DNA of 64,000 nucleotides, from contig CAKSGV010000006.1 in the NCBI GenBank assembly GCA_934454845.1, positions 1 to 64,000 of the forward strand, written 5' to 3'. Below are positions 19,088 through 27,500 of this stretch, piece by piece. Origin of the DNA: an uncultured Eubacteriales bacterium. Lineage in GTDB: Bacteria; Bacillota; Clostridia; Oscillospirales; Acutalibacteraceae. The notes beneath the pieces were generated by a model that was not told the DNA's origin, made no database searches, and worked only from the letters and a program-made list of their open reading frames with translations. Made by a program: the position numbers and the translations under genes. Within the stretch, counting starts at the first letter, position 1. The number at the start of each line of letters is the position of its first letter.

Positions 19088-19543
19088 CTATTGTCTTCCC
19101 CCGCGCTTGGTTCTGTGAGCGTCGGGATTTTTCCTTTTAAGGTCGGAAAACTTATCGTCGCTTGTAGCTTTAAATTTATTCATCATTTCTTCAAAGCTCG
19201 CAGGCTCTTCTTTTTTAGCACCCCAAACAAAAGATCCGTCAGGCTTAGGCGAAGAAAATTGCCTTTTAGGCGGTCTTTGCCTTCTTTCACCCTCTGCTTT
19301 TTGCTCGGGCTCTGCCGCTCTTTTGATACTGAGAGAAATTTTTCCGTCTTCCCCAATGGAAAGAACCTTCATTTTCACGACATCATTTTCTTTGACAAAA
19401 TCGTGAATATCGTTAACATAAGCTTTTGCCACCTCGGAAATATGGACCATTCCCGATTTTCCGTCACCGATATCTGCGAAGAGACCGAAATTTGTGATCC
19501 CGGTTATTTTCCCCTCGACGATATCTCCTACCTTAAGCTGCAT
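19088..19543 (-). CDS. yabR: S1 RNA-binding domain protein YabR
   Basis: 151 residues: one S1 domain (about 1-75, MQLKVGDIVEGKITGITNFG ... KISLSIKR) followed by a charged, low-complexity tail rich in K, R, E and P. S1 proteins bind single-stranded RNA. It is the last gene of a cluster with the same order as B. subtilis yabO-yabP-yabQ-divIC-yabR, which supports the name. Its cellular role is not well defined in any species known to me. Confidence 0.88.
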   Translation of the reverse strand: MQLKVGDIVEGKITGITNFGLFADIGDGKSGMVHISEVAKAYVNDIHDFVKENDVVKMKVLSIGEDGKISLSIKRAAEPEQKAEGERRQRPPKRQFSSPKPDGSFVWGAKKEEPASFEEMMNKFKATSDDKFSDLKRKNPDAHRTKRGGRQ

Positions 19544-19566
19544 AGAAATTTAAAATCCTCCCCAAA

Positions 19567-19857
19567 TCATTTACCGGAAATATCCTCATAAATTTCCTCA
19601 TTTGAATAAATATACCCGAAATAATCACGGGCCGCTTTTTCTATGAGCTTATTATGAGCTTCATCCGAGTTTAATTCCTCAAGTGTTTTTATATCTTCGC
19701 TGAGCTGTGTTTTTGAAACCGCAAGCTGCTTTTCTTCTTTTTTAAGATCATAAAGTTTATTCCACAAAGTTGCCAGCGTGATAACCATATAACCCGACAC
19801 AAGCAAAACCAAAAGCCGCAACAAAACGCTTTTTCTGCGCCTTACCTTTTTTGCCAT
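19567..19857 (-). CDS. divIC: Septum formation initiator, FtsB/DivIC family
   Basis: A 96-residue bitopic membrane protein: a basic cytoplasmic start (MAKKVRRRK), one membrane helix (about 11-29), a leucine-zipper-like coiled coil (30-62) and the family tail motif IEKAARDYFGYIYSNE. DivIC joins FtsL and DivIB at the septum. Its place between yabQ and yabR is as in B. subtilis. Confidence 0.9.
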   Translation of the reverse strand: MAKKVRRRKSVLLRLLVLLVSGYMVITLATLWNKLYDLKKEEKQLAVSKTQLSEDIKTLEELNSDEAHNKLIEKAARDYFGYIYSNEEIYEDISGK

Positions 19858-19953
19858 TTCAGATTTCTCCGTTTCATAATTTAAAATTATATAGGATAAA
19901 ACGGCAGTCTTATCAACATTACAAATCTAATATATAACAATAGCACGGTTTTT

Positions 19954-20388
19954 TCAAGCTTTTTTTGTTTTTTTGGCAAAACTTTTAACCGATTTTTTCA
20001 TCTTATCGGTTGAATTTGCGGCAAAGTTGCAAAACTTATCGGTTTTTTTGATTAAAAAAACAAAGGCTTTTCTTACCGCTTTAACTATCACAGAAACAAG
20101 TTTAAACCACGGCTTTGAAAAAGTCACTCTGCAAAACAGCGCGCCGAGCAAAGCGAAGATAAGAATATAGCCTCTTATTTCACCGTTTGTTCTGACAAAG
20201 AAAAAAAGGAAATAAAAAAATGCCGATATCGCCCAAAAAAACATATCCTGAATAAAAATATCCAAACTTTTGCACCTGGCATTTTTTCTTATGCTTCTGA
20301 AAATATCATAAAAAAGGCAGGATAATATTCCTAAAACGAAAGAATATAAAACGGTAAGGATCTGATCGGTATTACTGATCTCCCACAT
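19954..20388 (-). CDS. yabQ: Spore cortex biosynthesis protein YabQ
   Basis: A 144-residue membrane protein with about four helices, the YabQ core (QILTVLYSFVLGILSCLFYDIFRSIRK) and a lysine-rich tail. In B. subtilis YabQ is needed for spore cortex formation under sigma-E. It directly follows yabP (1-base gap) and was identified from both sequence and position. Confidence 0.88.
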   Translation of the reverse strand: MWEISNTDQILTVLYSFVLGILSCLFYDIFRSIRKNARCKSLDIFIQDMFFWAISAFFYFLFFFVRTNGEIRGYILIFALLGALFCRVTFSKPWFKLVSVIVKAVRKAFVFLIKKTDKFCNFAANSTDKMKKSVKSFAKKTKKA

Positions 20389-20389
20389 G

Positions 20390-20662
20390 TTATCTGAAAA
20401 ATCTTGAAAGCAGTCCGCCGGAAGATTTTACTTCATTCATATAAACTGCGGCATAAATTTTTCCGCCGGCGGTGAGATCACCGGTGTCGTTATCAAAACT
20501 TTCTATATGAAGATTCTCTCCCTTGACCGTAATTTTTCCCATAACCGTGTTAAAAAGCAAAGTTTCATCATCAAAAGAAATAACGTCTTTAACTCCGCTC
20601 ACTCTGATTTTTTCGCGTTCATCAATAACAATACTGTGAGGTATATATGCGTTATCTTCCAA
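20390..20662 (-). CDS. yabP: Sporulation protein YabP (TTG start)
   Basis: A 90-residue soluble YabP-family protein (HSIVIDEREKIRVSGVKDV ... GKITVKGENLHIESF), needed for spore cortex assembly with YabQ. The start is a TTG at 20662, since GGGAGG lies 8 bases upstream and no ATG exists in frame nearby. The Shine-Dalgarno forms the 3' arm of a hairpin (20670-20698), so translation, transcription or both could be gated there. Confidence 0.88.
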   Translation of the reverse strand: MEDNAYIPHSIVIDEREKIRVSGVKDVISFDDETLLFNTVMGKITVKGENLHIESFDNDTGDLTAGGKIYAAVYMNEVKSSGGLLSRFFR

Positions 20663-20669
20663 AAAAATC

Positions 20670-20698
20670 CCTCCCGATAAAAATTTATATTCGGGAGG
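20670..20698 (-). promoter_or_regulatory. Hairpin holding the yabP ribosome binding site
   Basis: CCTCCCGA (20670-20677) pairs perfectly with TCGGGAGG (20691-20698) around an AT-rich loop. In minus-strand RNA the second arm includes the GGGAGG of yabP and is followed by seven U. The element therefore looks both like a terminator for rqcP and like a structure that hides the yabP ribosome binding site. Confidence 0.6.
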
Positions 20699-20706
20699 AA
20701 AAAGTT

Positions 20707-20949
20707 TTATTCTATTATTCTGTAAAGGTTATCCGAGTCTTCTTTCTTAATTACCTCTTTAACCTCAGTTACTTCAATTTTAACATTTCTGTTTCCGAAA
20801 GCAATCTCTATTATATCCCCGGGTTTCACATCATAAGAGGCTCTGGCAATTTTTGAATTGACCGTTACTCTTCCTTTATCGCACGCCTCGTTTGCAACGG
20901 TTCTGCGCTTGATAATTCTTGAAATTTTTAAAAATTTATCGAGTCTCAT
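20707..20949 (-). CDS. rqcP: S4-domain RNA-binding protein RqcP (YabO)
   Basis: An 80-residue protein that is a single S4 domain (MRLDKFLKISRIIKRRTVANEACDKGRVTVN). The B. subtilis homologue RqcP works with RqcH in adding alanine tails to stalled nascent chains on 50S subunits. It lies between hup and yabP, isolated from each by hairpins; its own Shine-Dalgarno (AAAGG) is weak. Confidence 0.9.
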   Translation of the reverse strand: MRLDKFLKISRIIKRRTVANEACDKGRVTVNSKIARASYDVKPGDIIEIAFGNRNVKIEVTEVKEVIKKEDSDNLYRIIE

Positions 20950-20963
20950 AAAAATACCTTTAA

Positions 20964-21002
20964 AAAGCCGCCTTTATGATCTGATACCATAAAGGCGGCT
21001 TT
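20964..21002 (-). terminator. hup terminator
   Basis: AAAGCCGCCTTTATG / CATAAAGGCGGCTTT, a perfect 15-bp stem with a 9-base loop, followed by T5 on the minus strand. It ends 15 bases before the rqcP start, so rqcP expression needs read-through or a promoter not seen. Confidence 0.9.
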
Positions 21003-21015
21003 AAAATTTAAAAAA

Positions 21016-21288
21016 TTATTTTATAGCATCCTTAAGAGCTTTGCCTGCTTTGAATACGGGATTCTTAGAAGCGGCAATGTTAATGGTCTGCTTTGTCTGC
21101 GGATTGATACCGGTTCTTGCAGCGCGCTCACGAACTTCAAAAGTTCCGAAGCCTACAAGCTGAACCTTTCCGTTTTCTTTAAGAGTTTCGGTTACAGCCT
21201 CAACAACAGCTGCAACAGCTTTTTCAGCATCTTTCTTAGAAAGATCTGCTTTTGCAGCAACGGCTGCAACTAATTCAGTCTTGTTCAT
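21016..21288 (-). CDS. hup: Nucleoid protein HU
   Basis: A 90-residue DNA-bending protein with the HU signature [20 protein letters not shown] and the C-terminal [15 protein letters not shown]. It sits where B. subtilis has the MazG-like yabN gene, between the MATE flippase and yabO. It has its own promoter and terminator. Confidence 0.97.
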   Translation of the reverse strand: MNKTELVAAVAAKADLSKKDAEKAVAAVVEAVTETLKENGKVQLVGFGTFEVRERAARTGINPQTKQTINIAASKNPVFKAGKALKDAIK

Positions 21289-21350
21289 TGTTAGTCCTCC
21301 AAAAAATTAAGTATGTTTTAAAAAAGCCTAAAATCTGTTGGCTACATATA

Positions 21351-21379
21351 TTATTAGCATATTTTAAAGTAAAAATCAA
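21351..21379 (-). promoter_or_regulatory. hup promoter
   Basis: TTGATT (21374-21379), 17 bases, TAATAA (21351-21356) on the minus strand, 62 bases upstream of the start codon. Confidence 0.55.
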
Positions 21380-21486
21380 CTGTTTTCCGCTACTTTTTAT
21401 ATTTTGTTCAAAAAAATTAAGATTTTTTAGTCAATTTAACCATAAGATTTCCCGATTTTCAACAAATTACAACTGATTTATACAAA

Positions 21487-22992
21487 TCATCGCTTTATGC
21501 AGTTTTTAATTTCCTCTTTGGAAACAATTCCGAATGTTATTATTATAATCATATAAATTACTGCCGCAGCCGCAAAAGAAAGTGCCGAAAACAAAGAAGA
21601 ATTTGTGTGTTTCTCAATAAAATATGCCGTCGATACGCTTGCAATCGCAGGTATTACAGGTTTCAAATAAATCAAAATATCTTTTAAATCTATTATATTT
21701 CTGTTTTTTAAAATTACAATTAAATATAAAAGTATAAAAAGATAACAAAAAACAGTGGCTAAAACAGTCGCTTCAATTTCAAAAGAAGTAACAGCCATAA
21801 GCATAATATTTAAAGCAAGCTTAAATCCCGCACCGATTGCCACCGCTTTAAAGGCAAATTTTTCAAGCTTATAGGCCTGCATCACCGATATAAGCGGAAT
21901 TGCAAGACCTGCAAAAAGTGCCGCAGGTGCAAAAAGGGCTAAAACTCTTGCTCCGAAAGTTTCAGACATTTCTCCCGTAAAAAGGAGCCTCATTATAGGC
22001 TTAGCCATAGCGATCATCCCTAAAGCCGCGGGAACAGCTAAAACAGAGCTTAATTTCATTACGGAAAGCAAAGCTTTTTTTGATTTTTTTAAATCCTTAT
22101 TTTCATTTGCTTTTATTATTATAGGGAAAGCGCTGATTCCTATAACCGAAACAAACGAAACCGTAAAATTAAATAGAGTGTAAGCCTTGCTTCTTACGCC
22201 GTAAACCGCATTGATATCAAAAGATACGCTTTTAAGCGACAGCACCGTTTTAACAGTGACTGAATCAATAAGATTTGTCATAGTAGAGCAAAGTGCCGCG
22301 GTGGCTATCGGAAGAGTTATAAGTAATACTTTTTTTGCATTGATCAAGCTCTCTTCGGCATTTGGATCGGATGTTTTATTTTTTCGATAATCGCCTTTAA
22401 TAAAAATCAGCGATACGATAACTCCGAGTGAAATTCCTAAAATTGCTCCTGCCGCTCCGAGATAAGATCTAGCGGTAAGTTTAAAAATGAAATATGCAAA
22501 ACCATAGCCTGCCGCAAGCTTGAAAAGCGCCTGAATTATATCGGAAACGGCTGTGGGAATCATATTTCTTTTAAACTCAAAATATCCCCTGTAAGCGGAA
22601 ACGCAAAAGCTTGCTATTATACCCGGCATAAGTGCAAGATAGCACAATGATCCCTTAAAATCTCTGCTTATCAGCATAACTAACGCGGCGACGCACATCA
22701 CCGCCAAAGTAAAGATGACTCCTATCCTAAAAAACGGCTTCTCGATATTGTTTATTCCTATTTTTCCTTTTCCCTCTGCAAAAATGCGCGCCGCCGCAAC
22801 GGGGAGACCTACAGACGAAAGCGCGTAAACAGGAGAAAAAAGATCATAGGCAAGAGAAAAATATCCGAAACCTCTGTCGCTTAAAAGATTTGAGATAGGA
22901 ATTTTAAATATTGCGCCTATTATCTTGACCAGCGCCGTGGAAAGAATGAGGATAAACGCTCCTTTTTCAAACGTTTGAGCCTTAGAATTCAT
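21487..22992 (-). CDS. Polysaccharide flippase, MATE/MVF superfamily (SpoVB/YabM-like)
   Basis: A 501-residue protein with about 14 membrane helices and the polysaccharide-transport start KGAFILILSTALVKIIGAIFKIPI. Relatives (SpoVB, YabM, MurJ-like proteins) flip lipid-linked cell wall or spore cortex precursors. In B. subtilis yabM is upstream of the yabO-yabR cluster, as here. Its start lies 11 bases inside the nucleosidase gene. It is the last gene of the long recJ-rel operon and may serve cortex formation, which is inference from position. Confidence 0.85.
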   Translation of the reverse strand: MNSKAQTFEKGAFILILSTALVKIIGAIFKIPISNLLSDRGFGYFSLAYDLFSPVYALSSVGLPVAAARIFAEGKGKIGINNIEKPFFRIGVIFTLAVMCVAALVMLISRDFKGSLCYLALMPGIIASFCVSAYRGYFEFKRNMIPTAVSDIIQALFKLAAGYGFAYFIFKLTARSYLGAAGAILGISLGVIVSLIFIKGDYRKNKTSDPNAEESLINAKKVLLITLPIATAALCSTMTNLIDSVTVKTVLSLKSVSFDINAVYGVRSKAYTLFNFTVSFVSVIGISAFPIIIKANENKDLKKSKKALLSVMKLSSVLAVPAALGMIAMAKPIMRLLFTGEMSETFGARVLALFAPAALFAGLAIPLISVMQAYKLEKFAFKAVAIGAGFKLALNIMLMAVTSFEIEATVLATVFCYLFILLYLIVILKNRNIIDLKDILIYLKPVIPAIASVSTAYFIEKHTNSSLFSALSFAAAAVIYMIIIITFGIVSKEEIKNCIKR

Positions 22993-23677
22993 AATTTTTT
23001 ATAACTTCTTTCAGATATGTTAAAAAAATATTAGGCAGGCTCATATTATCGAAAGAATTCATTTCGCGGTGGTTTTTTAAAGCGTCGTTTCCGCCGTTGT
23101 CAGATATTCTGCGAAGTGCACAAAAGGGTATATTTGCCGCATTGCATACAGCGGCGGCGGCGGCCGTTTCCATATCGCAGGAATCGGCACCTAATTCTTT
23201 AATCAGCTTATTTTTCAAATTATCATTGCAGATAAATCTATCTCCGCTGACAGCGAGCCTCGAAGTTTCAAATCCCGTGTTTTTGGCAATCGCGAGCAAA
23301 GACTTGTCCGCAAAGCAAGGAGTGATTTGTCCGGGCTTGAAATATGGTTTATATCCGATTTCGGAAAGATCAAAATCGTGTTCTAAAAAAAGCTCGGGAA
23401 AAGTGCAAGCTCCCCTTTTTATGCCGGAAAGCCCGCCTGACATTCCGAAATTAAGCACGATTTTGCAATCCGTATCTATCAGGTGCATTGCTCCTGCTGC
23501 GGCATTGACTTTCCCTACTCCGCAGAAAATTGACGTCACTTCCGTACAGCCGATATTAAATTTCACGCCCTCTTTATCAAGATAATCAATTTTTTTATAT
23601 CCGATATCCGAAAGCGAAGAAACAAAAGGGATATACTCGTCTTTATCGGCAATTAAAAGTCCTATTTTATTCATCAT
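22982..23677 (-). CDS. Methylthioadenosine/S-adenosylhomocysteine nucleosidase-type phosphorylase
   Basis: A 231-residue PNP/UDP-fold enzyme: N-terminal IGLLIADKDEYIPFV, NFGMSGGLS in the nucleoside pocket, SCDMETAAAAAVC with the ribose-binding glutamate, and RRISDNGG with the catalytic aspartate, the pattern of MTA/SAH nucleosidases (MtnN). Futalosine hydrolases look similar and are not excluded. Two adjacent ATGs (23677, 23674) overlap the stop of the zinc-ribbon gene, so translation is coupled. Confidence 0.82.
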   Translation of the reverse strand: MMNKIGLLIADKDEYIPFVSSLSDIGYKKIDYLDKEGVKFNIGCTEVTSIFCGVGKVNAAAGAMHLIDTDCKIVLNFGMSGGLSGIKRGACTFPELFLEHDFDLSEIGYKPYFKPGQITPCFADKSLLAIAKNTGFETSRLAVSGDRFICNDNLKNKLIKELGADSCDMETAAAAAVCNAANIPFCALRRISDNGGNDALKNHREMNSFDNMSLPNIFLTYLKEVIKNYEF

Positions 23678-24036
23678 CAATCAAGCTTCATTCCGCAGTT
23701 GCTGCAATATGTCGAGCCTTTTAAATTCTCTTTTTTGCAGTTTTTGCAGATAACTTTTTCCTTGCTGTTATACATTTCCTTTTCTAACTGCCCGATTTTT
23801 TCGGATTTGTTTTTTATAGCCGCAACTATGCTTTTTGCTTCATCATTGCAAGCTTCGCTTTCACCGAGAAAATCAAAGTAAGTTTTTCCGAGCTTTAAAT
23901 AAAGCTTATCTCTCTCGTTTTTAACTGCGGCAATATTGAATTTTTTCTTTTCGGTGTTTACTATTTCGCCTGTTTTTTTGCAGGCAATATCCACAGCCTG
24001 CTTTGCTTTGTCAAAAACATCATTAAATTTTTCCAT
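23677..24036 (-). CDS. Small coiled-coil protein with C-terminal zinc ribbon
   Basis: 119 residues: a charged helical region (about 1-90, coiled-coil-like) ends in a zinc ribbon, CKNC and CSNCG. Such proteins are common in Clostridia and have no assigned function; the helix-ribbon design suggests an adaptor. It lies between the uridine kinase and nucleosidase genes and overlaps the latter's start. Confidence 0.75.
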   Translation of the reverse strand: MEKFNDVFDKAKQAVDIACKKTGEIVNTEKKKFNIAAVKNERDKLYLKLGKTYFDFLGESEACNDEAKSIVAAIKNKSEKIGQLEKEMYNSKEKVICKNCKKENLKGSTYCSNCGMKLD

Positions 24037-24059
24037 ATATATATTTCCTCCTTTAATAA

Positions 24060-24974
24060 TTATCCTATAAATTCACGCAAAAGTGAATTTTCCGGGACCA
24101 ACGATCTATCCACGCTTTCAAACTCCGATATCTTATCTTCGAGATACTTTATCTCATCATAAAAAGGATAAGAAGGATCAGCAGACTTACAAAGCTTTAA
24201 AAATCTGTTTTTATAAAGACCTAATTCATAAGGGTGAAATGTGGTAAGATGCATATCCGCACTCGGCTTAAATTTAAAGAGATTTTGCTCTTCCCCTTTT
24301 GTTACGCCTTTCCACATTAAAAGCGTATCCAAAACCGAGGAATTTCTGAATATCTCATCTCTTAAAATTCTTCTTATAAGCCTTATTTGTCTGCTTGAAA
24401 TCAATTTATTACCGAAGTCGTCATCAACAGATTTATTTACTGATATATAGACCTTATAAATATTCTTTCTGTCAACAAGGTCTGTTATAACGGGATTTAA
24501 AGCGTGAAGCCCCTCAACTATAACTATACCTTTTTGCCCGATATCGATCTTCTTAAATTTTTCTTTTCTGATTTTATTCATAAAATCAAATTCGGGAACT
24601 TTCGCTTTGCCGCAGGAAATTATATCCTTAAAGCATTTTTCCAAAAGCTCGGTATCAAGCGACGCTACCGACTCAAAATCTTTTTCACCGTTTTCAAGGA
24701 CAGGCAGCCTATCACCCGAAAGATAAAAATCATCCAATGAAACGACCTGAACCGTTTCGGACAGTTTGATAAGTTCCTTTTTAAGAAGATAAGCGGTCGT
24801 AGTCTTACCGGAAGAAGAGGGACCTGCGATAGACACTATTCTAATATCATCGTCTTTAGATACAAGCCGTGCAAGATCGGATACAATTTTCTGATATTCT
24901 TCTTCGTTTTGCCTGACAAACGCTCTTGCGTCTTCTTTCAGATATTTATTTATTTCGCTTATAGTATTTATCAT
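24060..24974 (-). CDS. Uridine kinase-like nucleoside kinase
   Basis: A 304-residue P-loop kinase of the uridine kinase/phosphoribulokinase family: IAGPSSSGKTTTA (P-loop, residues 51-58), SLDDFYL (the base- and phosphate-binding aspartates) and EGLHALNP. It lacks the TGS/ThrRS-like N-terminal part seen in longer Clostridial homologues. It overlaps hemZ by 29 bases. Uridine or cytidine phosphorylation is likely but the substrate is not proven. Confidence 0.85.
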   Translation of the reverse strand: MINTISEINKYLKEDARAFVRQNEEEYQKIVSDLARLVSKDDDIRIVSIAGPSSSGKTTTAYLLKKELIKLSETVQVVSLDDFYLSGDRLPVLENGEKDFESVASLDTELLEKCFKDIISCGKAKVPEFDFMNKIRKEKFKKIDIGQKGIVIVEGLHALNPVITDLVDRKNIYKVYISVNKSVDDDFGNKLISSRQIRLIRRILRDEIFRNSSVLDTLLMWKGVTKGEEQNLFKFKPSADMHLTTFHPYELGLYKNRFLKLCKSADPSYPFYDEIKYLEDKISEFESVDRSLVPENSLLREFIG

Positions 24975-26427
24975 AAAACTCTGAAATCTTTTCCTTTCTT
25001 AAAATCTGCTCTTCAAAGCGATTAATATATTCATACGGATATTTAAAATTAAAAATTCGCTCAATAAGTCCGCCGCCCGGCTCTCTTAATTTTGAAACCG
25101 CGCCTGCGCCCACGGCAAATATAGAATGTGTTTCATCCATAATGAAAACATTATAAAGACATTCAAAACCCGGCTTTGAATATCCCACATTTTCGAGATT
25201 GCCGACTGTTTTACTCTGCCTGTACATATAATATGGCAAAATCCCGCTTTTTGTCAATTCATTTCGGGCATAATCTACCATTTCGCCTGCAATTATGCTT
25301 TCAGATGTGCCTGAAAACATTTTTTTCTTCGTAAGCTCGCTCGCACGCTTAAAAGCAAGTGAATGTACAGTCACGCTTTCCGGGGATAAAGCTATAACTT
25401 TTTCAACTGTTTCATTAAAGCTTTCGGCAGTATCGCCCGGAAGACCTGCGATAAGATCCATATTGATATTATCAAATCCCATTTTTCTTGCTAAATTATA
25501 AGCTTCGACAGTTTGCGCACATGTATGCTTTCTTCCTATTTTTTGTAAGACAGAGTCGTTCATCGACTGAGGATTTATGCTTATCCTTGTTACCCCGTTT
25601 TTCTTTAAAACAGAAAGCTTTTCGTCATCCACCGTATCAGGTCTTCCCGCTTCTACAGTAAATTCCCTTAAATTTGAAAAATCAAAGCTGTTCTTTAATG
25701 CTTTGATAATCACCTCAAGCTGAACGGCCGAAAGCGAGGTTGGCGTGCCGCCGCCGATATACACCGATTCGAGAACAAGTCCTAAAGGAGTGATTATTTC
25801 AGATGTTTTTTTAATTTCCTCGCATAGTTTTTCAACATACAAAGGAATTATTTTCGCCGCACTCTCAACAGAATGCGAAACAAAAGAGCAATAAGAACAC
25901 CTTGTGGGACAAAAAGGAATAGAAACGTAAAGGCTGAAAGATTCGGGTTTTGATAATTCTATTATCTTTTTTTCTCTTTGAGAACTTTCTTTGCAAAGGC
26001 TTATTTTGCTTGTCTTTACAAAATAGACTTCTTTTAAAATTCTTTCTGCCTCTTTTTCTCCGAACTGCTCGGAAAGCCTTAAAAAAAGTTTTGCAGGTCT
26101 TATCCCCGTAAGCATTCCCCAGGCCGGAGAATATCCGGTGATATCTTTTAAGCACTTAAAAAGCGCACCGCATAAAGCCTCTTCGCATTTTTTATCGGAA
26201 ACCGCACACAAAGCAGTAGTGTTATACTCGGAAAATCCGTCTAAAAGGTCTGCTTTTACGCTGATATTTATAATTCCGCCCGAGTTTTCAACTTTACATT
26301 CTATTGACTGACCGCTGACATTTTCATTATCATTTAAAACTTTAAGCTTCTCATAAGGATAAAATATTCCTATAAGCTTTTGCACTTCATAGTCAAAAGA
26401 ATGACCTATATTAAAAACAGTTATCAT
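24946..26427 (-). CDS. hemZ: Oxygen-independent coproporphyrinogen III oxidase-like radical SAM protein HemZ
   Basis: A 493-residue radical SAM enzyme: about 165 N-terminal residues of HemZ-specific sequence, then CPTRCSYC (C173, C177, C180) for the 4Fe-4S cluster, and GGGTPTSL and INPQSMND as in HemN. In heme-making species HemZ performs anaerobic decarboxylation of coproporphyrinogen; where no heme pathway exists the role is unknown. It overlaps the metallohydrolase upstream by 17 bases in the recJ-rel operon. Confidence 0.9.
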   Translation of the reverse strand: MITVFNIGHSFDYEVQKLIGIFYPYEKLKVLNDNENVSGQSIECKVENSGGIINISVKADLLDGFSEYNTTALCAVSDKKCEEALCGALFKCLKDITGYSPAWGMLTGIRPAKLFLRLSEQFGEKEAERILKEVYFVKTSKISLCKESSQREKKIIELSKPESFSLYVSIPFCPTRCSYCSFVSHSVESAAKIIPLYVEKLCEEIKKTSEIITPLGLVLESVYIGGGTPTSLSAVQLEVIIKALKNSFDFSNLREFTVEAGRPDTVDDEKLSVLKKNGVTRISINPQSMNDSVLQKIGRKHTCAQTVEAYNLARKMGFDNINMDLIAGLPGDTAESFNETVEKVIALSPESVTVHSLAFKRASELTKKKMFSGTSESIIAGEMVDYARNELTKSGILPYYMYRQSKTVGNLENVGYSKPGFECLYNVFIMDETHSIFAVGAGAVSKLREPGGGLIERIFNFKYPYEYINRFEEQILRKEKISEFYDKYYKRNK

Positions 26428-27046
26428 AATTCAAAAACGGGTTATATTCCTTTTCGTGTTTTATTGTAGTCGCTCTTCCGTGACCGGGAAAGACCTCTGT
26501 ATTATCGGGAAAACTTAAAACCAACTTTTTAACCGATCTTAAAAGCGCTTCCCTATCGCCGCCTAAAAATCCGTCGTTACCTATGCTCTCAAAAAAAAGC
26601 GTATCTCCCGAAAAAAGCTTACCTGATATAAAATATGACATTCCGCCTTTAGTATGCCCAGGGGTGAACACGGATCTTATTTCAATATCGCCTATTTTAT
26701 AAATTTGTTCGTCTTCAAGCAGGATATCGGGAATAAAAGGCTCGGTTTTTACTCCGAACAGTGCGGATAAATTAACAGCACTGTTATTTATTCCATCGGC
26801 GTCATTTTTCCCCACGGCGACCTTTACATCAAATTTATTTTTAAGCTCATTTACAGCCGAAATATGATCAAAATGGCAATGAGTAAGCAAAATAAGTGAA
26901 CTTTTATTGCTGCTTTTTGCCGAAAGCAAAAATTTCTTAACTTTTTCGCTTTTACCGCCCGGATCGATAACCACGGCGGCTGAATCCGAATTTAAAAGAT
27001 AGCAGTTGGTCTGCATTTGCCCTAAAATCACAGTTTCAAGTTTCAT
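26411..27046 (-). CDS. Metallo-beta-lactamase-fold hydrolase (glyoxalase II-like)
   Basis: 211 residues with the dinuclear metal motif THCHFDH (H56, H58, D60, H61), the later FTPGHTKGG and SGDTLF ligands, and a terminal FPGHG. This is the short YqgX/GloB-like subgroup, which may hydrolyse S-lactoylglutathione-type thioesters or serve another purpose; these organisms mostly lack glutathione. It overlaps dtd by 11 bases. Confidence 0.87.
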   Translation of the reverse strand: MKLETVILGQMQTNCYLLNSDSAAVVIDPGGKSEKVKKFLLSAKSSNKSSLILLTHCHFDHISAVNELKNKFDVKVAVGKNDADGINNSAVNLSALFGVKTEPFIPDILLEDEQIYKIGDIEIRSVFTPGHTKGGMSYFISGKLFSGDTLFFESIGNDGFLGGDREALLRSVKKLVLSFPDNTEVFPGHGRATTIKHEKEYNPFLNYDNCF

Positions 27047-27500
27047 TTTTTCTCCAAGTTTCGGTATCGAGCATAATTGTTACGGGTCCGTTGTTTATAA
27101 GCGATACTTTCATATCCGCCCCGAAAACGCCCTTTTCCACTCTTTTTATACCTGATTTTTTAAGTTCCTCACAGAATTTGTCATAGTATTCTTTTGCGGT
27201 TTTCGGCTCCTTAGCGTTTATAAATGACGGCCTGTTGCCTTTTTTGGTATCGGCGGCGAGAGTAAACTGCGAAACGCAGAGAACTTCCCCGCCGATATCG
27301 AGGACAGACCTGTTCATTTTGCCGTTTTCATCTTCAAAAATTCTTAGCTTTGATATCTTATTTGAAAGTACCGAAATATCTTCCTCGGTATCATCAAAAA
27401 CACTGCAAAATAAAATCAAAAATCCCTCTTTGCAGCTGCCTTTGAGCTCGCCGTCGACTTTGACCGAGGCTTCGCTCACCCTTTGAATCAGAGCTTTCAT
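27036..27500 (-). CDS. dtd: D-aminoacyl-tRNA deacylase
   Basis: 154 residues that remove D-amino acids (and mischarged glycine) from tRNA. Both active-site signatures are present: LCVSQFTLAADTKKGNRPSF and the C-terminal NNGPVTIMLDT (the Gly-cis-Pro loop). It overlaps rel by 4 bases; rel-dtd adjacency is also found in B. subtilis. Confidence 0.97.
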   Translation of the reverse strand: MKALIQRVSEASVKVDGELKGSCKEGFLILFCSVFDDTEEDISVLSNKISKLRIFEDENGKMNRSVLDIGGEVLCVSQFTLAADTKKGNRPSFINAKEPKTAKEYYDKFCEELKKSGIKRVEKGVFGADMKVSLINNGPVTIMLDTETWRKNET

